Source: Periplaneta americana (Eukaryota > Arthropoda > Insecta > Blattodea > Blattidae). From it: 64,000 nt of DNA. Both the position numbers and the translations under genes were made by a program. Below the pieces are notes generated by a model. It had not been told where the DNA came from. It did no database searches and was given only the letters and a program-made list of their open reading frames with translations. The DNA is taken from assembly GCF_040183065.1 (NCBI RefSeq), contig NC_091125.1:118282121-118346120 (forward strand), read 5' to 3'. Shown here piece after piece: positions 36,601 through 48,600 of the stretch. Each line of letters starts with the position of its first letter. The first letter of the stretch is position 1.

Positions 36601-39600
36601 TTGTCAATTTAGTAAAATTTTCACAAGAGAAATTTACAACTTCACAGTTAAGCCATCATTGAGTCTATAATACAACTCAAATTTATAACACCTGCAGTTT
36701 TCTTGAAGAATGTAAGATTATTTGTAGCCAATCTTAGCTGCATAGAACCAAAGCTGGCTGATATAATATCAGGGTAGATTGGAAAGTAACACACAACAAT
36801 TATTTTACGGAATACCTACTATTTTGGTTAGGATGTTCAAGTTGGCAGTTAGTTTGAATCTTGTGCTGCAGACAGCAATGATTCGATCGGATATCACCAT
36901 GGCGGAACGAGCTGTAACTACGGAGTAAAAATGGCGTGTTTTCTACCATCGTTCCCCTGTGAAGCACAATGAGGTGTAGTTTTTTTTACGAAAAAACGAA
37001 AATTTCGAGTGAAATCCACAGGGAAATAGGAAATATTGGAGGTGTATGGTGCTTGATTGTCTGGACCATAGCAACATCTCCAGGTGATGAAGGTTCTTCA
37101 AATAAGTCTGCCGACGAAGCACGTTCCGGCTGACCAGTGACCGCTGGAACACTGCCCAATGTCAGAGGCATCATTAAGGCGGCTATCACCCACCCTACAG
37201 TCCAGGCCTCACACTGTCTGACTTTCACCTCTTCGGACCAATGAAGAAATTCCTAGGAGGATAATGCTTCGGTTCAGATGAAGAAGTGAAATCAGTTGTG
37301 CGCAGGTGGCTATACATCCAAAAAACGGAGTTTTATGAACTAGGTGTACTGAGTATGGTGTCACAATGGGAGAAATGTGTCATTCCAGTGTCGAAGAATA
37401 GGTAAAACCTGTAGCTTTCTTGTGCATTATTTCATTTTGTTTACCTATGAAATACATTGCCACAAAAAATTGTGCATTACTTTTCAATCCACCCCCTACA
37501 TTTCAAACTCCAATCCAGAAAATGTTACGACATTGACTTAGTTTGTTCTTTCCGTGGATCTTCATTTAATAACACGTGATTATTTTACAAAAAAATAGTC
37601 CGTTATTTTGGACTTCTTTCTCTTAAGGAATAGATTGTGATAACCCTTCCATAATTTGTTCAGTTAATCTTAGTGTGTTACAAAATGTTTCACTGTTTCT
37701 AAAGTATTATCAGCGTCATTAAGAAGACAAGATTGTTGGGGACAAGCTTGATCAGCTTCGAATTTCAAAGTGAATATGTGCTGTATTTTTTAGTTATAAT
37801 ATTTTCACTGCAAACCCGATTTCGAGCAAAAAATGACGTTTCGTATCTCCTGGGGTTTACAGTATGATCGCATAAGTGTAAAAAACGTATAAACAAGAAA
37901 GGTATAACCAAAATAAATTAACATGTAAGGTATAGGAATTTTGCAGGGACTTCAGAAAAAAAAGGAATGTGTGAAAAAGTGCAACTGAGAAATAGTAAAA
38001 GAAGTTTTACTGTATTCTTTTCTTATTCTCGTAGTATTTTTGCCTATATCTACCCTGTTAATATTCCTGCTTTTGTTTTCCTTTAACAGGTTTGAATAAT
38101 TTTATTTCACAAAAATATAAAACTTTCTTGCTGTTGCTGTATCTGTTGCCACCATTACCATTAACAACAACAGTAATTGAGGACCGTTTTTGCAAAACTT
38201 GCTAACTGCAAAATTTGAAAAATTGAGATTTTAGTGGATTCGTTAACATAAAGCAGGCCTCTACATGATGTTAAAGTTATCTTAATAAAATTGAATTATT
38301 TCTCTTCATTGTAGTGTGTCAAAAGTGTGATGGTTGCACCTATAACCTATTTGTCTCCATTCAGTTTTTTGTGTTTCCTGTAAAATTTAGTTTTTTCAGT
38401 TAGCAAGTTTTGCAAAAACAGTCCTCAATTACTACTATCATTCACGTGTGACTTCCATTATTTGTTCTAGTGAATATAAACTTAGAAACTTACAAGGAAA
38501 AGACTGTTGGCTCATGACAGAAACGAGAACACATTGTTATGGGGAAAATTTTCTTCCCAAAAAAGTATAATTGCCAAGAGTACAATTTGCTAGTAATTCA
38601 TCTGGAATAAGAGGTTTTGTTGTTTAGAATAATTTAATTGTACTCTTGATGTTCACAGAAAGCTGAAACAATGAAGGAGGAAGTTGTGTCACATTGGCAT
38701 CCAAACCTCACATTAAATCTTGTGACTGATCAAACTAATTGGGTGCAGGGATCCGTTCCTCCACCTCTGGATGAGTGTAAGTTGCAGAATTCACACAATC
38801 AGAGCATTGTCTGCTGAACCAGCCCATGAGGTAGTCACATGACTTGTGTTATTTGGTTTCAGATATTGAGTTCTTGCCAGGAGGAGACCGCTACAAACCT
38901 GTTATTTATTTCAATGAATTCTGGAACATGTTGAGAGACTACCAACCAATCAACAAGACAACAAAGTAAGTCGTACCTAGCCTTTTAACAGGATTCTAGG
39001 AGCCATTTACACAACGAATATACTAGATTCATTATTCTTAGGAATACAATATATGGTGATTCCTTTCACGTGTTCATTTGAACTAAGTTTATAAATACAC
39101 TAGTGGCTTGTGCAGCAAACGCTGCAAACTAAGTTCATTAGACGTTCAAATAAACATTTTTCAGATTTATTTTCAATGAAAAATACCAGAAATTTTGAAA
39201 ATTATTTGCTTCCATAATAATGAAACATACTCCCTCTGAATGGTTTTTATGTCCAATACTTTTTCTTGAACCTGTGTATCCTATGTCTCTTGAGTTTCAA
39301 CGCGAAAACGCAAGTAACAGTGAAAGGGCGATCAGTGGGTTTTTCATGTGGGAGTAAAGCAATAGCTATTTCAGGTCATAGTGAATTGTAAAAGTCAGGT
39401 TTGCTATGCTTTTGAACAATAGAAATAGCATTTTGGTATAGCTGCTGCATGTAGAGCTTGAAATGTAGACGGTAAAATCATTTTATCCTGCTAAGAGATC
39501 TTGCTGAAATGATCACAAAATTTTGTAGGCCTCTTATTGTATCAGTACGTAATACCGTCTTTCCTTAGGAACTGTAATTTTTGCGCTCTCTCGAGCTAAT

Positions 39601-42600
39601 ACTGAAGAGAATGGCGCATATAAATATCTACACCACACCTCCATTAAGTATATGAAAAAAACCCAACCCCACTTTATTAATAACTATAAAAATATTTGAT
39701 TTTTAATAACAATATTATTATCTTACGTAAGTTTTGTATATATAATAGCTGCCACTCAGTAAATTATAGAAATGAAGATCTAATTTAACACATTCTCTAT
39801 ATCTACTTACATAACCCCAAATCGTTTCACTTTCTTATCATCAGTATAGCATTAATATGTATAATTAATGAAAAATAATCACATCATGGCATTAACTATA
39901 ATGAAATTTCATTGCTAATGGTAATAATGTAATCAAACCACTTCAAGTTTTGTAGATTTCAATATCCAATACACAGCTGTACTCAGAAAATTACACACCG
40001 CAGACCTGTAAATTAGCGAGTCTTCAAGTTTTTAATAACCAATTGAATTTGAACTCTAAATATGTCAGCAATCCTGCAGGTCATGGCCTTCATGTAATAG
40101 CCTATTGTTTATTGTAGTGCGTGTTTTGTTTTATTCTGAAATCACGGCCGTGCTGAAATGCAATTAGTTCTCAAAACTGACAACAGATGGATTTTGGAAA
40201 ATAGGAAAATTATATATGAAAATTGACATTTCACTGAAAACTACTATTTTTCCGAAAAACATTGGGTTCCAAGCTTCAAAATGAGGGGCCATTTATTAAA
40301 ATCCGTTCAGCCATTTTCCCGTAATTTCCATTACCAGTTCAAATTATATATATAGATAGTTGACTAGTTTTGGCTTCGGAGCCATCATCAGAACTGTTGA
40401 GGTCCTGCGTCTTCTGGTAGGTGTGAATTAACTGCTTACATTCATTTTGTACATTTGTGGTATCTGTAACTCACACTCTGTCTTCTTTGAACAGGACCTT
40501 GCAGCTGAGCCTGACTTACCAGCCTCTATCACTCTTCAAGTGGCAGATCTATTCTGCGCAGGCCATGCGCAATAAGTGGACAGTGAACATGCTAGGTGAA
40601 GCATTTGTGGATGAGGAGGATGAGGACCAGGATTCCCTGAAGGAGGCACTTTTGGAGACATCACCCTACCTCTTGGCTCTCACCATCTTTGTGTCTATAT
40701 TGCACTCTGTGTTCGAACTGCTGGCATTTAAGAATGGTATGTTTATTACCACCAAGAAGGCAGTATTATTTTCTCATTGTGTGATGTATAGGAAAGTACT
40801 GTAAAAAATTATAAAAGTGACAGATTTTTTTGTACACATTTTGTGTGTTTTGGAATGATAAAGTTTATCATGTTACCAATAATATTGTTTATAGATATTT
40901 CTTAAACCATCATTCAGAAGACGATATTGCGAAAAAAAGATAAGAAAAGGAATTAAATTGATGCCTACATATTTTCTCATATACATTTTACATGTTTTGA
41001 AACGATTAATTTGTTTATCATGTTGTGAATGATATTTCTGTTTATATATTTTTAACTAGTATTCAAAAGTTATACGCAAATTAAATAATTTACTATGTAT
41101 CTAATTACTTAGATATACTTTCGTATTCTGTCTTCCACATAAAAGGAATTTTTATAATTTCAAGAAGTGAGATATCGCACATCATATATAGAATGTATTG
41201 TTTCAGTAAATAATATATAATTAATTTTGTACACATTGACATAAAATATGTAGCTATTTGTATATCATAATCACTTCTGATATTATTGCATAAGGAAATC
41301 ATCACATGCCATGACCACATGGTCTGAGGTGCCATGCCTTGGCCTGGAATGAGCACTAATGGCCAAGTGCACCAACCTAAATTAATTTCGGCCATTTTGT
41401 AAAGATACTGAATTTTATGGTATAACATTATAGGTTGCAACAAACTTTAATTTATTTATAAAATTTAGGTCCAAGGTACAAGTAACTATTATGGGTCTTG
41501 TTTAATCTAAAATAAGGCATATTTACATTTGATTTCGACCTGTCACATCTTAAATCAAAATTGGCCAACTAATATATCTAATATATCAAGATTATAAATA
41601 GTCAAAATACCTAAATCGACAAATAAAGAGATATTATTAAAGAATATTACAAGATTACAACGTATTTGTAGCTGTCCTGTGTAAATCTTGGAAAATTAAT
41701 TAGAGATATCTACATAAACAGAAAAATTTATAAATGAATTCAATGTCATTGTGATTACGTGTATCTTCGTAACTTATTGTAAGTTTGATTTGAAGAATAA
41801 TTTTGTAAGTAAGAAATTCTCTGAAAGATACATTTTTGAAGACAAGTGGCCTATAATTGTTTTGTGTAGTACCTCATTTCGTGTACGAAAAATATGGAAA
41901 GAAGAAAATGATAATTACAATCAATCTTTAGTAAATTGTTGTTTTTATCTATTAAAGAGTGATTATTATTTTAAAAAGATATTACATTTCATGTGTATCA
42001 TTTCTAGTTGAATTAACTAATAAATACTGAATATAAACGAAATCATTCCAATAGTTAGGGTCTGGACCAAGATATGAATTAACTTCAATCAAACGAATAT
42101 AGGAAGAGAACTAACTAATATAACAATACTACTATGTGCACTTGAAGGTGCTGGCTGAGAAGTCTGGATTTATTCAGATCAGGCAAATAATAATAATGTA
42201 ACTTTAAACTTCAAACAACAATGTAGTTTTATTCTCACAACAATAACTCTTCACTTTCTACAATTTAATTCCACTCCCGTCAACAATGGGATTTGCTCTC
42301 CACACAGCAACACAGTATTCGTTATTGCACTCCACAGACGACAATGACAATTTACTTGGATTATTGAGAATAACAATGAACTGTTAATTTTAACTAATGT
42401 TCACAAAGCACTATTTACAAATCAGAACTTTCAGTTCTCAGTTCACAGTTCTTCTAGCTCAGTAGTCACTCGAGTTCACAGTATCTCGAACCCCAGACCT
42501 TAGAGACAATCCACTGAACTTCGAACTCAGGTCCCTCCAACTGCAGTCCACTGCACTCGAACTCAGGTCTTCGGATGCTCACACAGCTGTGGACACACAC

Positions 42601-45600
42601 TCAAGTCGAACTCCGGTACACAAGACTGGCTGGCTTGCTGTCCACTGACTGACTGACTGACTGACTGACTAAAGTTCACTTGCGTGTCGTAATTTATAAC
42701 CACATCATAGTTGCGAGAAAGTACGATTTCTCGAGATTTCTACTTCAACAGACTTCTGGACGATTCTGTTTGAGAGGGTCCGTCCCCCCCTTCACCCCGC
42801 ACAGTGAAGCACTACCAGCTTTGCGTCTCCCCTTGCCTCGCGCCGTAGTGCACCTCCCCTTTGCCCTCTCGGCATGCAGACGCTCCCCTTACATCCGCCA
42901 CAACTAAGCGACCAACATTTCATCTGCCACGCGCCCTGTCGGACACACGTTCGAATCCAGACGCAGCCGTCACAATAATAATCATCATCGTCATAGTTGT
43001 TGCTATGTCATTCATTGTCTTCTTGAATCTGACAGACCCTGTTTAGTAATGCAGTATTAATAATATCAAAGAGACAGGCACAGTGACTCCATTGTTGTTG
43101 AAACTGAGCTATGTCGTTATGAATGATGCGTGAAATTTAAGTTTTGAAGTTTTATTTGTTAAAGAGTCTTAAATTTGTGTGTGTGTTACAGATATTCAAT
43201 TCTGGAATAACCGAAAGTCATTAGAAGGCCTGTCTGTGCGGTCAGTGTTCTTCAATGTATTCCAGTCTCTAATTGTGCTGTTGTATGTGCTCGACAATGA
43301 CACAAACACTGTAGTGAAGATTAGCTGCTTTGTGGGCCTTTGCATAGAAGTATGGAAAATACACAAGGTGCGTATATTTATTTTGTGTTGTCGCCTTTGC
43401 TAATGTGACATAACGATTGTATTGTATTGTATTTATTTACATTCCATGGTATTCATGCAACGCTTCACAGCTAGAATATGGAACAAGTGCAGGATTCTCA
43501 AATTGTTCAGTTTTATGTAAACTTCTGAACAGTTCTGCTGTTATAGAGAAGATGATTTTTCTTCATTGTAGTAGCTGATAGTTGTGAAGTCTCTACTATG
43601 TACTGTTAGTGCTAGCTGGTTAGTACTGATCACGAGGTGAAGTTGGATAATTTATTAATAGGATAAGTAAGAAAACAGGAGGAAATCAGATCCGACATTG
43701 TTATCTTCCACTATCACTGGACTCTTGATTATAAATGGCAATAAAACATAACCAAAAAACCAAAAATAATTCTGTTTCTACATGACCACTGTTAATTTGT
43801 TATTTTTCCTGTTGTTACACGATATACTTCTACATTATTCTAAGTTCACTGGTTAGCTGAACAGTTGGTATTCCGTGTTACAGAGACCTGGGCTCAAAAC
43901 CCAGTTAATCCATTTAAAATTATGTTGTGGAAGCATTAAGGTTGTTGAAATAAGCATTGAGAATTATATTACCAGATTTGGAAGCGGAAGAAAATTACAA
44001 TAATTTCAGTCATTTTAACAGAAGCACGATAATACCCTTAACACCAAATGTTCTTCCTGAAATGTAAACATTAGTGGTATTGCAGACATGCCATATTATA
44101 AGAAAATTCTTCAGTCTTGTTTGAAAAGTTGTATGATTTGGCATAGGGAGCTCATCAAAAAAACCAGAATAGTTATTTATATACATCACAGATGGTGTTT
44201 GTAATTATGACGATGATCATGATCTAGTGGTTCAGCATAGATCCATAAACGACAAAAATGAACTATGGTTTTAACTTATTAGTCTTAGAAGACAGACATT
44301 TCATTTCAATGGTGATTAATATATTATTAATGTACTTGCTATAGGGAAAGGGGAAATGAAACTACATGACTCCCACCCTTATTTCAGTGCAGCATTTCTT
44401 TTTCCTTCAACTTCTATTTTACATTGTTGTTGTTGTTTTCTAATGCCAGGCGTTTGACAATAAAGTCATTTGACCTCTTGCACTCCAATATTTTTCAAAG
44501 ATATTATCATGACCAGCCAATGAAGCACAGATTTTGAGGTGTTCCGAATCCATTTCTTGGTTTGAGTTGCACAATGGGCAGTTAGGGGACTGATATATTC
44601 CAATTCTATGTAGGTGTTTAGCCAAACAATCATGGCCTGTTGCCAATCTAAATGCAGCTACAGACGATTTTCGTGGTAAATCGGGAATTAACTGTGGATT
44701 TTGATGCAGAGAGTTCCATTTTTTCCTTTGGGATTGTGTTATCAAATTTTGTTTGTTGAAGTCTAAGTATGTAGATTTAATAAATCTCTTCACAGAGTAA
44801 TACGTAGATTTAGTAACAGGTCTGTAAGTAGCAGTGCTGCCCTTCTTTGCTAAAGCATCCGCATTCTCATTTCCCAGGATTCCACAATGGGATGGTATCC
44901 ATTGGAATACAATTTTTTTATTGAGTGATATTAATTGAGAGAGCATTTTAGTTATTTCTGCTGTTTGAGATGAAGTGTGTGTTTAGAGACGATTGATAGA
45001 ATAGCTGCTTTGGAGTCTGACAATATAACTGCATTCCTAAATTTATTGATGTGGCATAGAAGATTCCTGAGACATTCACTTATTGCAATGATTTCACCAT
45101 CAAAACTTGTTGTTCCATATCCAAGTGATCTATAAAGTGAGAAGAGACAGCACGTAACATCTGCACCGGCACCTTGTTCTCTGGAGATAAAGGATCCATC
45201 GGTGTATAAATGAAGCCAGTTTTGTGGAGGGTACCTAATATTAATTGTCTCTAAAGACAATTGTTTCAGTATTTCAGTGTTTACTTCTGATTTCAGTATT
45301 TCTTCTGTTAAATTTAGATTATATTCTATATTTAATAGAGTTAAAGGGTTTGGTTTAATTTGTAAGTTTTCTTTTAAATTCGGGATATTGATTTTCTGTT
45401 TTAATTCTTGAACAATGGATATGAAACTTTTTTGAGTTTTCAATCTACAGAGAGGGCTGTATGAATGCCAATTGTTTCCTGGTAATCTGATAAGTTTTTC
45501 ATATTGAATCAGTGCTTTTTCGTCTATTGTCATTTTGATACTGTTAATATTAGTGAGGAATCTCATAGAATCTATTGGAGTTGTTTTGATTCCACCAGTA

Positions 45601-48600
45601 ATGAGTCTGAGAGCTTGGTTTTGCACATATTCTATGTCGTTTATGAAAGGTGAAGTAATTAAAATTTCTCCGCAGTATGTCAGCACTGGCTGTATAAACA
45701 TTTTGTATGTAGTGTTCAAAGTATCGTGGTCTTTCGTTAATGAAAGCATCTTGGGAAGCTTATGTGCAACACATAAATATCTGTAATACTCTTCTTCGTG
45801 TTGATGACTCCCATCTCCACAATGTTAGGGACCTTGTAAGTGAAAAAGTTTCTGCTCTGTCAAAATTGAATATCACAGCTATTGATGCTATCAACTGGTC
45901 AGGTCGTAAAATTCGTAAACACTTAAGAAATGACGCATTCCAAACTTGGACAAACCATACCTTGCGTGGTAAAGGGGTTATTGTTTATAGTGATCTCCCC
46001 AAGGCTAACTCATGGGTAAGCAATCGAAAGGGCCTATCTTCCTCAGAATGGACCAATGCTTTAAAAATGTCAAGCAATATTTCGGCGGTTCGCGCAATAC
46101 CGGGCAGAACTCTAAGCACAACCCGTTGCCGTCATCCAGACTGTAGCGAGCTTGAAACACTTGGACACGTGCTTGGACAGTGCCCCAAAGGCGAGCTGCT
46201 GATAAATGCTAGACATCATCGTGTACGACATGCTTTGGCGATATCGTTAAAAACTTTAAATTGGGAGATTCATGAGGAAGTACATTGTGTATCATCAGAT
46301 GGTTCTTTTAGACGGGCAGACATTATTGCTATCAACGGACGCTTAAAATGGGCTCTTGTTCTTGACCCTACTATCCGTTTCGAAAGAAACCTAAATCAGG
46401 CCACCGAAGTTGATATTGAGAAGAAGTCCATATACGAACCTTGTCTGCCGTATCTTTCTCAAAAGTACAACGTCCCTCTTAAACAATGGTTCGTCATTGG
46501 TTTGCTGTTTGGCAGTAGAGGTTCAATCACAAAATTCACGTGGAATTATCTTAAGGAACTTCACATTCCTTTTGATTATGTAATGTCTATTCTTATAAAT
46601 ATTATCAAGGATTCTCTTCAAATATTACATCATCATCTCTATTTCAATTAATCAACTTATATTTGCCTTCAACAATTAACTTTCTTTTTTCTTTAATGTA
46701 TCACATCACATTATTGTACATGTTTATTGTATTCAGGACCCTTGTGGTCACTCAAAATTCTTTGAGCTGATGTCTATAATTTAGAAATTTATTTAGAGCA
46801 TCCCCATTTCTTTCCTGCTAGTCTTTTTAGAAGGGAGAATCTTTTACGAGCTTTCTCAGAAATGTATTTCAAATGATTGCTCCATGTTAACTTACTATCG
46901 AAAATAACTCCAAGATATTTGGATTCATAAGTCCTAGGAAGGTGTTGGCCATTGTATTGGATATTGAATTCTCTTTCTTTTTTACCGAGTGAAAATATTT
47001 GGTAGTTACTTTTGCTTAAATTGAGTGTCATCAAATTTGATGTATTCCATTCATATAGTTGATTTAGAGCTTTAAGAGTAAAATTTTGAACTTTGTCTCT
47101 ATGTCTGTAAGATCCGAAAGTCCACAAAACTGTATCATCTGCAAATAGTGCTGTTTTCATGTTTGATTCCTCTAATAGGGAGGGTAAGTCATTTATATAA
47201 ATATTGAATAAAGTTGTGCTGAGGACAGCATCCTGAGGTAGACCTCGATATGTTTGTCTGTAACTAGAAAGTGAATTATTGAATTTAGTGGCAATGAATC
47301 TTTGACTAAGGAATTCTGATATCCATCTGAACATATTGCTGGAGATACCTAATTTCTGGAGTTTTAGTAATAATTTATTTCTCCAAACAGAGTCATATGC
47401 TAACTGAAAGTCAATAAATATTGCCAAGGTATCTTCTTTCTTGTTAAAACTGTCTTTTATTTCTTGGCCTTGGCGTATGACTTGTTCATTGGTAAAGTGT
47501 AGTTGTCGAAAGCCGGCTTGTCTTGGTGATAAAAGATTTTGGGATTCTAAATACCAAGTTAATCTGTTGGAGATCATGGACTCCATGGTTTTTGCTATCA
47601 TGCTTAATAGTGCTATTGGTCGATAACTATTAACATCATGAGCAGGTTTCCCTTTTTTGTGAATTGGTACAATGATTGCTTTTTTCCAAGCTGCAGGAAT
47701 TGAGGTGTTCCATGATAAATTGAAAATGGATAAAAGTACAGACTTGGCTTTTTCCCCCAGATGTTTCAAAAATTCGGAATGAATGTTGTCGGGGCCAGGA
47801 GATTTCTTGCTTTTTAAATTTTGTATAGCTATAGTTAATTCTTTGGAAGTAAAATTTTGATGAAATATTTCAGGTTTTGTACTAGTAATATTGTTTTTAT
47901 TATTTTTATGTAATTCTCTTTTGATAAATTTGTCAGTTTTTTTGATATTGGGGTGTAATCTGTGAGAGTTTGAGTAGTGTTTATTATATGCGTTTGCTAT
48001 ATCTCTACTATCTGTTAGTGTTTTGTTATTATGAATAATAGGTTGGCTAGTATTTTCTTGTGTATTGGAAATATTCTTCAGAAATTTATATGTTTTAGCG
48101 CTATCAGTTCTGTAATTAATATTTTCAATAAATTTATTGAAACTGTTCTTTTTTGCTGTTATGATTGCTTTTTTAAGAATGGCAGTCTTCTTCCTCCAAT
48201 CTTGAGTATCTTCTGGTGTTTTGCTATGTTCTGCTTTGGTTCTTGCTTTATCTCTATCTTGTTTCAATAAATTCAGGTTTTCTGTCCAGAATGGGGTGTA
48301 TTTTTTTGGTTTGCCTCGTGGAATGTGCTTTTTTGCAATTTTAAGAAGAGATTCACGGAAATATTTGTTCAATCTATCTGAGTTTATATTTTCCATTAGT
48401 GGTGTGTTGAGCTTGAGGTGTTCGTCGAGTTCTGTTGTAAATAGTTTCCAATTCGCTTTCTTAAAGTTCCATGTTGTTTTGTTATTGTAGGGTGCCTGTC
48501 TTCGGTTTTGGTGGAGATGGATAGAAGCAATGATGACTCTATGGCCATATCCAGGGTCTTCAATTATTTTTTTCTTGGTTTCGTGATGGATATCTGATGT

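Noticed and set aside
41751..42011. 86-codon open frame in CLPTM1 intron 7
   Set aside because: No similarity, AT-driven composition and no splice signals in a compatible phase.
45740..46651. 303-codon frame as a host gene
   Set aside because: The content is the C-terminal domain of an R2-type retrotransposon, and it interrupts a LINE.
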